Source of the DNA: Musa acuminata AAA Group
Lineage: Eukaryota; Streptophyta; Magnoliopsida; Zingiberales; Musaceae
DNA: 64,000 nucleotides
Direction: 5' to 3'
Assembly: GCF_036884655.1 (NCBI RefSeq)
Contig: NC_088342.1
Coordinates: 12,010,501 to 12,074,500, forward strand
Notes under the pieces: model-generated
Databases searched by the model: none
What the model saw: the letters and a program-made list of their open reading frames with translations, nothing else
What the model was told of the DNA's origin: nothing
Shown: positions 21,248 through 33,463 of the stretch, piece after piece
Position numbering within the stretch: the stretch's first letter is position 1
Layout: each line of letters starts with the position of its first letter
Position numbers and translations under genes: made by a program

Positions 21248-21991
21248 TCTTTCTTTTCTTTTTTTCGTTTCTTTGTCTTTGACCCATCGATTTGATTCAG
21301 TAAATTTCAAACTAATTCAAATTTATTTGAATCGGCTCCAAATTTTTTAATTAGTTAAGTTTTAAAATACCACAAACAAATTTATGAATTTGGAATAAAT
21401 ATATTAAAAGTTTATCAAATATAAATTTATATTTGTTAGTTCTATAAAATTATTTTAAATATTTATACATACTTGAACATTATTTAAAAATCAAGACTGG
21501 GATTATACAATTTTCATGCATTTCAGAATATTTTATAATTTTTATATCAATTTTATCGTATATTCAGAATATTTTCATTTTATTTTAATTTTTATTATTA
21601 TCTCGCTTTATTTAATTCATTGGACCGGTTCTTAATTTATCGAGTCGGGCCAAAGAAAAAAAACCACCATGGAAGGAAAGAGGATGAAAAATAATGGTGG
21701 GGGCGTTGTTGGAAGTGGGCGTTCTCGATTTAAAAATTGGGCCTTCTTTGGAAAAAAGCGAAAACCAATATATAGTTTCGGAGATTTTAGTCCTATATTT
21801 TTATGATAAGATATGTCGGGGTAAATACGTTATTCGGGACCTTTACAACTTTACACCTGTAAAAACACTTGTTGTCAATAATAATAATAAAATGAAGGGA
21901 AGATATATTCCGCAGTCATCGTCTTCCTCGCGGTCGACGGAGTGCGAGATTGAGAGAGGGGAGAGAGAGAGCGCGCTTTGCGAACAGAAGC
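20300..21991. other. Intergenic region and SCE1 promoter
   Basis: No gene recognised. It contains a long TA microsatellite (21185-21244) and very AT-rich DNA. Close to the SCE1 start it has TGGGCC near 21738 (site II-type, frequent in housekeeping promoters), a weak TATA-like TATATAG at about 21769, and a GA-rich leader (21951-21972). A minus-strand open frame at 20438-20854 has no recognisable domain and is not called. Confidence 0.5.
21185..21244. repeat. (TA)n microsatellite
   Basis: About 30 TA units between Copia-A and SCE1. Confidence 0.95.
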
Positions 21992-24900
21992 ATGTCCGGA
22001 GGCATCGCTCGTGGCCGCCTCGCCGAGGAGCGCAAGGCCTGGCGCAAGAACCACCCCCACGTATGTAGCCCTCTTCTTCTTCCTCCTCTGCCCCAGATCT
22101 GAACCCTAATCTTCATTCTCTTCCCCGATCGTCTAGGGTTTCGTGGCAAAACCTGAGACGCTGCCTGATGGCTCCGTTAATCTCATGACGTGGCACTGTA
22201 CCATTCCCGGCAAGCAGGGGGTAAGTCTCTTCCTCTCTAATCTCGGCTCTTCTTTAGAAATTCCATCGTTTTCGTTTGACATATAGCTGTTTCTCCGTCA
22301 ATCTCCCTTGTATTTCCTTGTCGATTTCCCGGATTTGGGGGATCTGGTGCTCTTATTGTTGTGTTTTCAGTGAGGGAAAAGGGTCAACCATAGGGAAACC
22401 CAAAAACTGCACAGGTTTATGTGAGGAGGAAATAACAATCAAGAGGTATTCTTACATCATATATGTTTACATATCTACTTACACTCATAAGATGAATACT
22501 GTTACATAGAGAGGGAGAGAGATTGTGTGTGTGATAAACAGAGGCATGTCGTCGGTCACTTGCATGAACTACTATATTAAGAGGTTGGTGATAATTTTTT
22601 AAATATTATTTGCTTTCTATGAAGATTAATTCCAAGGCATGCGCTTTGTAATTTTTAGAAAACAATTTTACTTAAGATGCATACATAATTAGAGAAACTT
22701 GTTTTGTAATGTTTGCATTTAAATGGGTAATTGGTGAAGAATGTTTTTGAGTCTTTGTTGAGCTCATTCCCAGTTAGAGGTTAAAGCTAAATGGGAGCTT
22801 GAAAGATAAACAAAGGAGAGGCCCATATATTAGCTAAATTGAGAACATGAAAATGTAAGAAGAGGGAGAAATGAGATGTGGGGATTGAGATTCTTAGACT
22901 GCCTAGATAATTCTGTGGTTGAAGGGCCCTGCTCAGGCAAATTGAAAAGAAGCCTCGATAGAAACAAAAGAATCTAGAAGGTTGTTTCCTGAGATGGTTA
23001 GTGTTTTACATGGTGATGGTTAAATAAGAAAAATAATGTGATGGCAAATGATCGAAAAACCCAGCTACTTCTAATGGAACTTCATTAAGATAGCCAAAGT
23101 GAAGGCCTCCTTGAGATGCTTACAACTTTGCTCCTTGATTGATAGGTTGAAGCAGTGGCTTCATTGTTTCTTGAATATATCACATTTTTGTATAAAAGTT
23201 GATCTCGCCTTTTCTTTGCAAACTCAGTAAAGGTTAAAGAGCTCAGATCAAGTTCAGTGGTGGTAAGGTTTAATTCAAGTCTGACTTAAGTTTGAAATTT
23301 AGTTGTAAACTCAATTATAACATATATTTGATTCTCTCATCATTGTTTTTAGTGGTTGAATGAAAGGTCAAATGAATTCCAACCTGAATTCAAGTTGGAC
23401 TGCAACTTGGGTATTTTGGGGGGTCTTGTTTGAAAAAGTTGTTTGTTCCCTGCGTTAGATTACATTCAAGAATCAAATTGGGTAAAATTTTGGCCAAAAT
23501 TGATTTCTAGCAATCTCTTTCTTGACATAAGGAGTCCATAGAGGGACTCAGAATCATACTATAAATTATCCAATAAAGATTATCTTATTCAGCAGGAAGA
23601 AAGGGTGCTGTAGGGCAAATATAATGCACTCATTTTTATTGCTCATCTAGCAGGTCTATCTCTATCTATGAATATCCAGTTAGATTTGTGAAAGTCATTG
23701 CCTTGTGATTTCCCCTTGACTGATCTTTATTCAAGTATGATTACATATGAGTGTTTGGCTTGGATAACTGTATGGATCCATCACCCATGCACAAAAAACC
23801 TGACCTTAATAATTAGAACAGTTGTGTGCTGTTCTGCCCTTTTCCTCTATTCATATGCTGACCTATGCCTGCCTTTCCCACCTCTTTTTAGAGGAGTCCC
23901 ATCTTGCCTGTAAAAGTAAACTATGACTTAGCAAGAATTAGGTTAGCATATCTTAGATCAAACTCTAGAATAGTGCATGTGAAGCATAGCGCAGTGGTGG
24001 CTCCACATCATGACGAATCATCTTACTCCATCTATGGGTAGTCCTTTCCTACTCGAGTCCCACACCATGCCCTAACACTAGGTCAGGTCCGATACCAATT
24101 GTCATGACCCAACCTGATGGGATAAGTGGTCCGTCATTTTCGTTGAGCCCAAACCATTGGCTTAAAATGCTTAAGTTGAATTTGACGATAGTACACCTAT
24201 TAGACCTTTATAAACTAATCTTAGTCTTATCTAACATGTGGGACAAATTGAGGTGTTACGATCTATTTGCTTTTATTCATTAAGTGTCGGGCCATGGCCT
24301 GAAAAAGACAAATGTTGATGGATTATCTTATTGAAATATATGCTTATAGCTGGTCGGATGGCTCCTTTTGGCTATTTATCTCTTATAACTTTTCTTCTTA
24401 CTTTTATTTGTTATTTTTTTAATCACTCTTCTTATTTCCCTTTTTTTAACTCCTAGAGTTTTATCCAATTTCGTGTAGTTGTTTTAAGTGGTATTTGCTG
24501 TATTTTTCTGCATTATGTATGTGACGACCATCTTAATGCTGCTATGCAATGTGCGTAATCTGAATATTAAGGTCGGGTAATATATTGAGCCTACCTTACC
24601 GGTCTATCTTGTTCGTCATTTTCCTAGTTCCTTATTGGAATTATTGCAAGATGCAGGAATGGTTTAGATGGGGAAAATCAGAATTCGCTTTTTGGAGAAA
24701 CTATTCTGTCATGCATAAATGATAATTTTAATTCTTATGGGTCTTAGTTGGAATTACTTCTTAGTACTACGAAATGGAAGGCTTTCTTATTTCTTCGATT
24801 CACACCCAATTTTACTTTGTTTTAACTTGTTTAGTGCTTTATTTGTCTTTGGTTGTCATAAACATTTACTCACTGGCAACTAGTTGCCCACAATATCCAT

Positions 24901-25942
24901 TTTATTCGACTTAGATGTGACAACTATTTATTTTTGTCACAAAGTTGAGTATTGTTTTGAATTTCTTTAGAACCTTGTACTTGGAAATGAGACCATTACA
25001 ATTTAATGGTAGATTACTGATTAGCTGCTGAAACTTTTTCCCAGAAGAATTAGATATGTTTGTTCCACTGTTGACAAGAATATTAAGTTTAATATTTCTT
25101 CAAGTTTTGTTAAATCAGATTCATTGTTGATCTGTTTTCAGAATTGCATATGCTCAAATCTACAGTTGTTTATACAATTTACTTAGTTATAAGTGTGACT
25201 TTTCATGGTTTCCCTAAAATCATAGCTTTATTTTGGATGACAAATCACTTCTTTGTGCTGCAATATAATGCAATTTGGATCACCCATATATCATCAGTGT
25301 ACATATTGGTTGTACTGATTTCTAGTTCCTTTTGAAGATGTAATAATTCTTCTAGTTGAGATCATGGTAGTTCTACCTATTTTTTCCCAAGTTATAGAGC
25401 ACAAAATAAGTGATGTGATCATGTCACATTGCAGACTGATTGGGAAGGTGGTTATTTCCCTCTTACTGTCCATTTCAGTGAGGACTATCCTAGCAAACCT
25501 CCAAAATGCAAGTTTCCTCAAGGTTTCTTCCATCCTAACGTTTACCCTTCTGGAACTGTATGCCTATCAATTCTTAATGAAGACAGTGTAAGTGAACTGA
25601 ATCAGGCCGACAAGGCTTCCATTATTTTCTTTTCGGTCTTAGGACTTGGTGGTTATTTAAACCTTGTACATATCAGGGATGGAGACCAGCCATTACCGTG
25701 AAACAGATATTGGTTGGGATTCAAGACTTGCTTGATCAGCCAAATCCTGCTGACCCTGCCCAGACTGATGGTTATCATCTCTTTATTCAGGTTTATATTA
25801 TACACCTTGATTTGAACTGGTTGTTTTTTGTTTTTTGTTTTTCCAACAGATAAAAGTCTTTCTTATATGAAATTTGCAGGATCCAGTGGAGTATAAAAGA
25901 AGGGTTCGGCAACAAGCCAAACAGTATCCACCACTACTCTAG
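21992..25942 (+). CDS. SCE1: SUMO-conjugating enzyme E2 (SCE1/UBC9), five exons
   Basis: Exons 21992-22060, 22137-22220, 25435-25587, 25677-25790 and 25880-25942 (stop TAG included) join without frame change into 160 residues, the usual length of plant SCE1. All introns are GT...AG and phase 0. The protein starts [19 protein letters not shown], with the basic N-terminal helix that binds SUMO and the E1. The catalytic Cys is residue 94 in GTVCLSIL, preceded by the HPN motif ([10 protein letters not shown]). The C-terminus keeps [15 protein letters not shown]. The enzyme receives SUMO from the SAE1/SAE2 E1 and passes it to Lys in psi-K-x-E motifs, mainly in the nucleus. Intron 2 is long (3.2 kb). 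No lesion is seen; this is probably a working gene. Confidence 0.97.
22221..25434 (+). other. SCE1 intron 2
   Basis: 3.2-kb GT...AG intron. It holds AT-rich sequence and, around 23960-24270, a stretch with a repeat-like character ('gtcatgacccaacctgatggg' to 'ttgaggtgttacga'). This may be a small mobile-element remnant, but no termini were established. No gene is seen. Confidence 0.6.
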
Positions 25943-28936
25943 TTTGGCCTTGTGGTAGTGTCTGCCTCTTCAGGCCATCGAGTGGTTGTACTGTTTCTGG
26001 TAGTCTGTGTCCAGAGTGGATACTGGATATATTCTGATTGGCTTGCAATAACATTATTGCAAAAGGATATGTTGCTCAAAATATACTGTGACTAGGACAT
26101 GGCTTGCACTGTGATGCCAGTGGTTTGTGGTAAACATTAACCTTTCGGGGACCATGGTTGTCGGAACTAAATTCATCTGCTTGTCCTTACTGTCATCCTG
26201 AAATTATTAGCTTGTTACCTCGGTGAAACAGTATCTGTTACGGTTTTGCGAGAATATGTATCTAGTTTTGAACCGTTACCTCTTTGGAGTTTCCATGCGT
26301 CTAGTCTGCCACCTCTTTGGACAGAATCATTGCACTGTAGCACCATAAGTTCGTTCTTTTTTCTTTGGCCAATATCAATAATCTCCTTTTTTTTTTTTTC
26401 TTTAAGTTATGATTGATGACCAGATTTTAGATTTAAAATGGGGATTTTCCACCTGTGAAACCTCTTCTAAGGTAACATCGACCGACTGGAAATAGGATGA
26501 GTTTGCCCTGGATACATACTTTATCTGGGATGAGTCTGCCTTGGATACATACTTGATCTAGCAGGAACCTGACCATGAGATTCAATTATGTGATCAGAGA
26601 TTCAATTATGTCTAAACTTGGACAAAATTGACAAAATACATTGTTGGCACATTTTGCATTATACTTCTATTATAGTAGATTTTTTTCGATTTTTTTGACT
26701 AATATGTCTCTAAGTGCATTTGATCTTCCACCTTTGCTATGGTGGATTTTTTTTTTTTTCACGCGGGCGAGTTTTCTCGATTTATACATTTTGATGCATT
26801 TGGTCTTATGTTTTCTGTCATGATAGATTTTTTTTTTTCACTTCTCAAGTCATCTATTTGATAGCAGATTTCTTTTCACTTCTCAAGCCTCCATTTGACA
26901 TGTTTTAAATATTTTGTTTGATATGTTTTGAGTCCATTATCTAGTGCTTTGGAATCCTCTAATCCTTTCCAAATCCTTAATTTATTAGCATCTCTTGGGA
27001 AGTGTCTTAAAGGGACACTTGTTTCAATTATGGGAGAAAAGAGATTAAATTTTTTCCTATAAATCCATGTTCATCTTAAAGGGAGATTCATTTCTCTATT
27101 CGAGTCTTTAGAGTCTCCTTAGAAATATTTTATGTTTTGTCCTAGTTCCTTAAAGGGCGAGTTGGTGTTTGAGTCTCTCGTAGTCCCGACATTAGTTCAG
27201 TAATAGATCAATATTTTATTATTTTGCTTCATCTCCTCAAGTCGAGATGTCTTTTATTTTTTGTACAAGTTTCTCTCAATCTATCGTCATATAGTCGAAG
27301 TCTATACTTCGTCTTTGGACAGCCCAAGGGTGGAAGAAGTCCCGACCTCTCCTTCATTATGGGAGATGGTTATCATAAATCCAAAAGTTCTTTGGGATTT
27401 AGAGTTTAAGAAAAGCTTACACGTTTGTAATTCAACGATGAGTGTACTGCTTTTGGATCACCCGTGAGTTAAATATTCTATTCCGATTGAGTTCAACTTG
27501 CAAGTTCCTTGACCCGATTAACATCTGTTTAACCCCGCATCGGGGTGTCTTTGTTTGTCTTGTGACTCCCTCGAGGTGGGGCTTTATCTTCCCCTTTACC
27601 CAGTAAGAATGTCTTGCATGTAATGGTGGAAAATATTTCATTCTTAGTTAACATCTAACTCGTGGTGCTACATAATAGTGTTCATCAGGGAATGTTGACG
27701 TGCTAATATTATTCCGACTCGTAAATTTTTTACAATTTATTTTTGATTATGTAAGGGAAAAAGTGATTACTATTTGACCACTTATGAGGGTTTTAAGGTT
27801 AGTGGAGTCCCTTCCAACCCTTTTTCGTAGGTCCAAGTCGAGATTGGGGGTTTGATCTCGTTTGGTCGGCACACTATATAGATAACACCCCATTTTCTTA
27901 TCGGATGAGGAGGCGAGTCAAATGCTTTAGCTGATGGATATACTTTCTTTCTTCGAGATCATTTAGAAGATAGATGATGATTGACTGATTGACGCAGATC
28001 ATAACTTGACTCCTCGGGATACGACTCAAACCCCAATATTATGTTCCTATTTTTAGTTCTCTGTAATCACGTGTTCGTGATTTTTTACCGGCATAAATCT
28101 ATATTAATTGAAGAGGAAGGTGCTGTGCTCTTCTTCATGTACGGTCTTTTTAATTCTATCGCCAGATATTTTTTCATCCTAAATTAGTTAATGATTGCCT
28201 AAGAAGAAAATATATAATTATTATTTTTTACGTATCGGATTACAATGTATCCTATATCGACGAGCCTCTAATTCCGGAGAACACTTCAAGTAGCGTCGGC
28301 GGTGCGTTGCGTCATGGTCGCTAACTCATCGTCTTTTCTTCCACTGCATTGATGTCACCCGTCTCGACGCTCGTTCTCTCTCTTAAGTTGGAGGGGACAG
28401 CCAACGATGGGCAAAGCCGACGAGACCAGCTGTGCTGACGTTCGCAAGATGTTTATTCACGAATCCTGCAGCAACCATCAACGTCGACCTTCCTTCTCCC
28501 CGAGCGCAGCTACTTGGTCTCAAGGTGCACACGTGTCACGAGGAGCCTACTGCTTTCCCCCGTGGGGGTTAGAGAGAGAAAGAGGACGCGGTGCAAGCCA
28601 CGAGGCGTTACCTCACTCGCCCCTCGACGTGGGCCACACCGGCATCCTGGTTAGTAGGTCCACATGAAGCGTGGCCGTGTGTGGGTGACCGACAGTTGCA
28701 GTATTAGTTCGCCGTCCCACCCGATCCCCCTGCGCTGCGCCCGCACACGACGTGATTCGACCCCGAGACAGCTGTCGAAAGCCCGCAGCTAATATCGTCG
28801 TTGTGGTAACGTCGTAGGGGAAACGCACCCAAAGTGTTCGATGTCGTGCATCACTAGGAATTACCACAAAAGGCGGCTTGCGACGGGAGAGCATTCGGCC
28901 CGCGTGTGGCTGATACCTCGCCAGCGTCGCCCAGTT

Positions 28937-28975
<39 letters not shown>

Positions 28976-29067
28976 GCCTTTCTTTTCTTGCTTTTTGACC
29001 ATTGCTTAGCAAGCGGAGCCGTGTCTTTCAATACAGAAAGGGAGGCTAACTGGCGGCATAAATATGA
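25943..29067. other. SCE1 3' region and GRAS upstream region
   Basis: The first few hundred bases are probably SCE1 3' untranslated sequence; a T-run lies at 26388-26401. From 26640 to 28250 the DNA is T-rich with repeated short words (for example CACTTCTCAAG twice near 26840-26885) and no gene. From 28260 the base composition becomes GC-rich toward the GRAS promoter. Confidence 0.5.
28941..28967. repeat. (CT)n microsatellite upstream of the GRAS gene
   Basis: CT run about 310 bp upstream of the GRAS start codon. Confidence 0.85.
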
Positions 29068-29076
29068 TATATAAAT
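29068..29076 (+). promoter_or_regulatory. TATA box of the GRAS gene
   Basis: TATATAAAT about 205 bp upstream of the ATG at 29279, predicting a leader of roughly 170-180 nt, which is rich in GA and CT. Confidence 0.6.
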
Positions 29077-29278
29077 CGGGCAAGAAAATGGCGTACCTGT
29101 CGTCGCCTTCTTTCTCTCTTTCTTTAACTAGAGAGATGGAAGAGAAGAAGAAAGCTGTCACGGAGGGAGGAGGACAAGAGGAGAGCCGCTATTAAACCAC
29201 TCCTTTTAGATTTCTCTCTCCTTCATTTGTGTCTGCCCCTTTGTCTCCGTGTGTGTTTGCTCGAGAGGCTCTTCGGCT

Positions 29279-31039
29279 ATGGCGTCTGGGTTTCCCGTGC
29301 GTGAACTCGGCTTCGGCGTGCAGATCCCCATGCCGACGCGAGCGGAAGCTGGAAGTGGCGGCCTGCTGAAGCGGTCGCTGACGGAAATGGAGAGACAGCA
29401 GCAGCAGCAGATGCAGATGCAGATGCAGCACGCGCACTTCCTCCGATCCGTGAGGCAAAGGACGCTTCTTGCCCCCCATGCTTCCTCCCACCTGTCTCCT
29501 CCTCTTCTCCCTGTTGTTCTCTCTTCGGGCTCCTCCTCCTCGGTTTCGGCCAATTTGACGGCGTCGGGACTCGCGCGGCCCCAGGAGCACTCCTCTGTGC
29601 CGCAGGCGGCCGGGACGGGAGTTGAGAGGATGCGAGACCGTCTCCAGGAGCTAGAGCAGCGGCTTCTCTTGGACGAGGAAGAGGAGGAGGAAGAGGGCGA
29701 GGTCAGCGCGTCGAGCTCCGCCGTGACCACCGCCGAGTGGAGCGATGCGATGCAGCAGATCATCACGCCGCAAGCGCCGGTACCGACCCCGTTGTCTTCT
29801 TCGCCCACCAGCTCCTCCTCCTCCACCGTCTCGTCCTCTGTCTCGTGCTCTCCTCCCTCGACATCCACGGCGACAGTAGCAGCGGCTTCTTCTTCGAGGC
29901 AGATGCTTCTCGACACCGCCGCTGCCATTGCAGACGGTAACCTCGAGACGGCCACCGCGAACCTTGCTGTCCTGAACCGTGTCGCAAACTCCCGAGGCGA
30001 CGCGGAGCAGCGGCTCACCGCGATGATGGTTGGCGCACTCCTCGCTCGCCTGAACCCGGCACAGGCTGGGAGTACCTCTCTCCCGATTGCGGCACTCTGC
30101 AGCGGGGAGCACTTTGCGGCAGCGCAGATGCTCTACAAACTGTCTCCTTGCTTCAAACTCGGGCTCGTCGCCGCCAATTTGGCGATTTTGGAGGCTACCA
30201 AGGACCAGTCCATGATCCATATCCTTGACTTCAGTCTTGGCCAGGGCGGCCAGTACGCCGCCCTCCTCCACGTCCTCGCGGAACGCCACCGATTCCAGCC
30301 TGCCGTCTGTCCCCCCGCCCTTAGGATCACCGTCGTCGCAGACCCCAGTTCCCCCTTCACCAACCCCAACAGCAGCGGGAACCTGAGGGCCGTCGGCGAC
30401 CGGATCGAGAAGCTGGCCGAGCGGGCCGGTCTGGAGGTCCGCTTCAGCGTCGTCCATCGGCGGGCGGCGGAGCTAGACGCGTCGACTGTGGGGTGCCAGC
30501 CCGGAGAAGCCCTGGCAGTGAACCTGGCCTTCGCGCTCTCTCGTGTCCCGGACGAGAGCGTCTCTCCCGCGAACCCCCGCGACGAGCTCCTCCGTCGCGT
30601 GCGCGCCCTCCGGCCGCGCGTGGTGGCGCTGGTGGAGCAGGATATCAACACCAGCACCGCCGCCTTCGCCGGCCGCTTCGCGGAGGCGTGCGCCCACTAC
30701 GGCGCCCTGCTGGAGTCGCTCGACGCGACGGTGAACCGGGACAGCGCCGAGAGGGCCCGCGTCGAGGCCGGTTTGGCTCGACGGGCAGTCAATTCCGTGG
30801 CCAGGGAAGGGATGGACCGGGTCGAGCGGTGCGAGGTCTTCGGCAAGTGGCGGGCGCGGATGCGAATGGCGGGGTTCGAGTCCGTTCCGCTCGCACGGGA
30901 CGTGATCGAACCGGTTAAGGCTCGGCTCGCGTCTGTCGCACCCGACCATGGGTTCACCATCCGGGAAGAAACCGGCGGTCACGGTCTTGGATTCGGATGG
31001 AAGGGGCGGGCGATCACAGTCGCCTCCGCGTGGCGTTAG
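29279..31039 (+). CDS. SCL8: GRAS-family transcription regulator, SCARECROW-LIKE 8 type
   Basis: Intronless frame of 586 residues from the ATG at 29279. The open frame extends 30 bases upstream, but without an ATG. The N-terminal 200 residues are low complexity: a Q/M tract at 39-50, an acidic run at 132-139 and Ser-rich stretches at 82-92 and 173-198. The GRAS domain follows: first leucine-rich region about 208-310, VHIID-type motif MIHILDF at 312-318, PFYRE region around 415-490, and the SAW motif in the last 60 residues (GFGWKGRAITVASAWR). The start (MASGFPVRELGFGVQIP) fits monocot SCL8 proteins as I recall them. GRAS proteins act in the nucleus, usually with DNA-binding partners; the target process of this one is not known from the sequence. 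Confidence 0.93.
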   Translation: MASGFPVRELGFGVQIPMPTRAEAGSGGLLKRSLTEMERQQQQQMQMQMQHAHFLRSVRQRTLLAPHASSHLSPPLLPVVLSSGSSSSVSANLTASGLARPQEHSSVPQAAGTGVERMRDRLQELEQRLLLDEEEEEEEGEVSASSSAVTTAEWSDAMQQIITPQAPVPTPLSSSPTSSSSSTVSSSVSCSPPSTSTATVAAASSSRQMLLDTAAAIADGNLETATANLAVLNRVANSRGDAEQRLTAMMVGALLARLNPAQAGSTSLPIAALCSGEHFAAAQMLYKLSPCFKLGLVAANLAILEATKDQSMIHILDFSLGQGGQYAALLHVLAERHRFQPAVCPPALRITVVADPSSPFTNPNSSGNLRAVGDRIEKLAERAGLEVRFSVVHRRAAELDASTVGCQPGEALAVNLAFALSRVPDESVSPANPRDELLRRVRALRPRVVALVEQDINTSTAAFAGRFAEACAHYGALLESLDATVNRDSAERARVEAGLARRAVNSVAREGMDRVERCEVFGKWRARMRMAGFESVPLARDVIEPVKARLASVAPDHGFTIREETGGHGLGFGWKGRAITVASAWR

Positions 31040-31134
31040 GCCGATTTATTAGAATTATTTACTACGGTTTGGTGGATGTGCCCACTTGGCTGCCCGTATT
31101 GTTTTCTTTGAGACGACTTTGTTGATCACTAATG

Positions 31135-31238
<104 letters not shown>

Positions 31239-32126
31239 AACATGTTAACTTGGATAGTCGTTGTTGTATAATCTTCTTCTACAAACGTGACATTATATTT
31301 ATTGTGGCATTGGAGGCAAGAAAACAAAAAAAAAAAGGAAAAAATGTTCATATATGTTAAACACTAACACGTGATGATTGTAATTCTCGAAAGACGTCGA
31401 TATAGTGTGGGTTGGTAAGATTTGAGGAATCAGGTCAGGTTAGTCGTTTAACTTCACAGGCGTCTTCGTAGTTCGACCATCAACTTACAAACAAATTACG
31501 TCGGCATAGAATAGGTGCCAAAACACAAATAACAAAAGAACACGACACAAACCCTTTATTTATTTATTTTTCTTGACTCCGACTCATGAAATTTTGATCT
31601 CTCATCGGGTCTCGTATGGTCTTTGAAAAATTCCAACAACTCTTTTTGTGTTGCAGGTGATGAATGATGCCTTTGACTTGCTGAACAATGTTGCCTGAAC
31701 TTGAGGTGTTGATGTTTAAGATTTGATTGCGTCTAAACTCTTTCATGGAAAAAAAAAAGACCATTAAAATTTGACCCACCAAGAGTAAATTAAATAAATA
31801 AAAATTATGTGGTATTCTACCATCGAGACTTAACGAGGTTTGATGAATGCATGTCAGCATATTAGCTGGGCTGGGTGTCTTGTTACAATGAACGCGGTGC
31901 CCTTTTCGTGTACACCGCAGTCACATCGACGGAGGGTCACTCGCAGCAGAGTGCGGCCTTCAGTGATAGCATGGCCTCGCTAGCCGATGACGAGAAGAGC
32001 GAGCGAGCGAGCGTGTGACCTTTGGGGACAAGCAAATGCAACTAGAAAACTAAGGGAATTATTATAGCCATCACCAGCTAGTGGGCTGGCCGGTGGCTTC
32101 TTCATGCGTCACGCTTGTTTTAATCA

Positions 32127-32232
32127 CAAGATATATATGTACAATGAATCATCATTATTTATGTGTTGGAGTTTGACATCAAGATATATATGTACAATGA
32201 ATCATCGTTATTTATGTGTTGGAGTTTGACAT
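32127..32232. repeat. Tandem duplication, 53-bp unit, two copies
   Basis: 32127-32179 and 32180-32232 are nearly identical (one visible substitution), starting CAAGATATATATG and ending GAGTTTGACAT. Confidence 0.9.
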
Positions 32233-33214
32233 ATGGCTTGTCGCCACACTTTTAACCGTGCCAATGTTTAGAATTTAAATTTTATGATTTTAAGTCCCAA
32301 ATAGACCTTTAAGTTAGGCAATTATTTTTTTTTAATATAATAATTAATTATAAGAAGCTTAGTATTAAAAATCCTCATTTTACTATTGATAATTTTTAAA
32401 AATAATAAAATATAATTTTATTATTTACAACATCTTGATTATCAATCTTATCCTTTTTGTTTTTCACAATTATTAATGTCACTATTTGTACTGTTTGTCG
32501 CCGTTCGATACCATAATTAGAAGAAAGAAAAAAATAAAAAAATAAAAATATTTACGTTCATTTGTAGAGGGGGTATTCAAATTTAAATCAAATTAATTAT
32601 TGTTCTACTCATCCTCATTCCTACTTTGATGTCCATACCTCAACAGTCAGTCTCACAATGTGTTAAACATGGATTTGATCAACTCAACAAACATATACGA
32701 GATCAACTTGTACATCTCCCTATCAACAACATTCCAGCAGCCTAAATAATGTCATATGACTGCATTTCCAGCGTTGGAGGGTTGGGTGTGATGGCCCTCG
32801 TTGCCTCTTGTGGCGGATTTAATGCGTCTTAAAATGCTTTGTTCGTTAATGGGCCGAGCCAGCCCATGGCCCTGTTCGGCTTCGTAGCCATTGCATCTTG
32901 CTCACCGTAGCCGCAGCAGGCTGCAATTTGACATCTCAAGTCCACAATGTCCGCGACTAATGCTCTGCTGACGTCTACATATTGTGCTGATTCGGTTTTG
33001 CAGGGCCTATCACAACAAGCAGAGGCCACCGGAGTACGTTTCTGCAATCACCATCCTTGGCTTCGCAGAGGATCCACCACCAGGCTTGGCTGCATCGACG
33101 GATTCCAAGCCCTCGGTCGCCATCATGAGCTCGTGATCCTCATGCTTCATTCAATCCCCACCCCCTGCCACCAAAAACAATGCTAGGATATGGAACGTGC
33201 CGGTGTTCTTTTAG

Positions 33215-33463
33215 CACACGAAAAGAACTGGATTGGGCGGTGCCGCAAGAGACGTTTTACTACGTCGATTGTTTTCTGATGAGGTGCTCGACGAAATGCG
33301 TGGTCTGCATCAGTATGGGATTGATTATCAAGGAGCATTTAATAGGCTCAGCATGACGGCGTTGAAACGGGAATACCAGCGAACAGTTGATAGGCTACGG
33401 ACGCCCGCGTCCGACAAAGACAAACTCGTGTTTTTGCATCACGTGGCGAGATGGTTCGCTTGA
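33215..33463 (+). pseudogene. Coding-like remnant, family not recognised
   Basis: An open frame after a stop at 33212-33214, without an ATG at its start. It contains RRLFSDEVLDEMRGLHQY, AFNRLSMTALKREYQRTVD and DKDKLVFLHHVARWF. The text looks like a charged helical protein and is not low complexity. More protein-like text follows in another frame (about 33560-33784, RQPMRVMEEQRQRVLQKDD) after stops. Possibly a decayed gene or transposon; I do not assign a family. Confidence 0.3.

Noticed and set aside
29249..29278. Longer GRAS start 10 codons upstream
   Set aside because: Begins with GTG; plants initiate at ATG, and the first ATG is at 29279 followed by a typical GRAS N-terminus.
29206..30982. 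Long minus-strand frames opposite the GRAS gene
   Set aside because: Shadows of the GC-rich GRAS coding strand; no recognisable domains.
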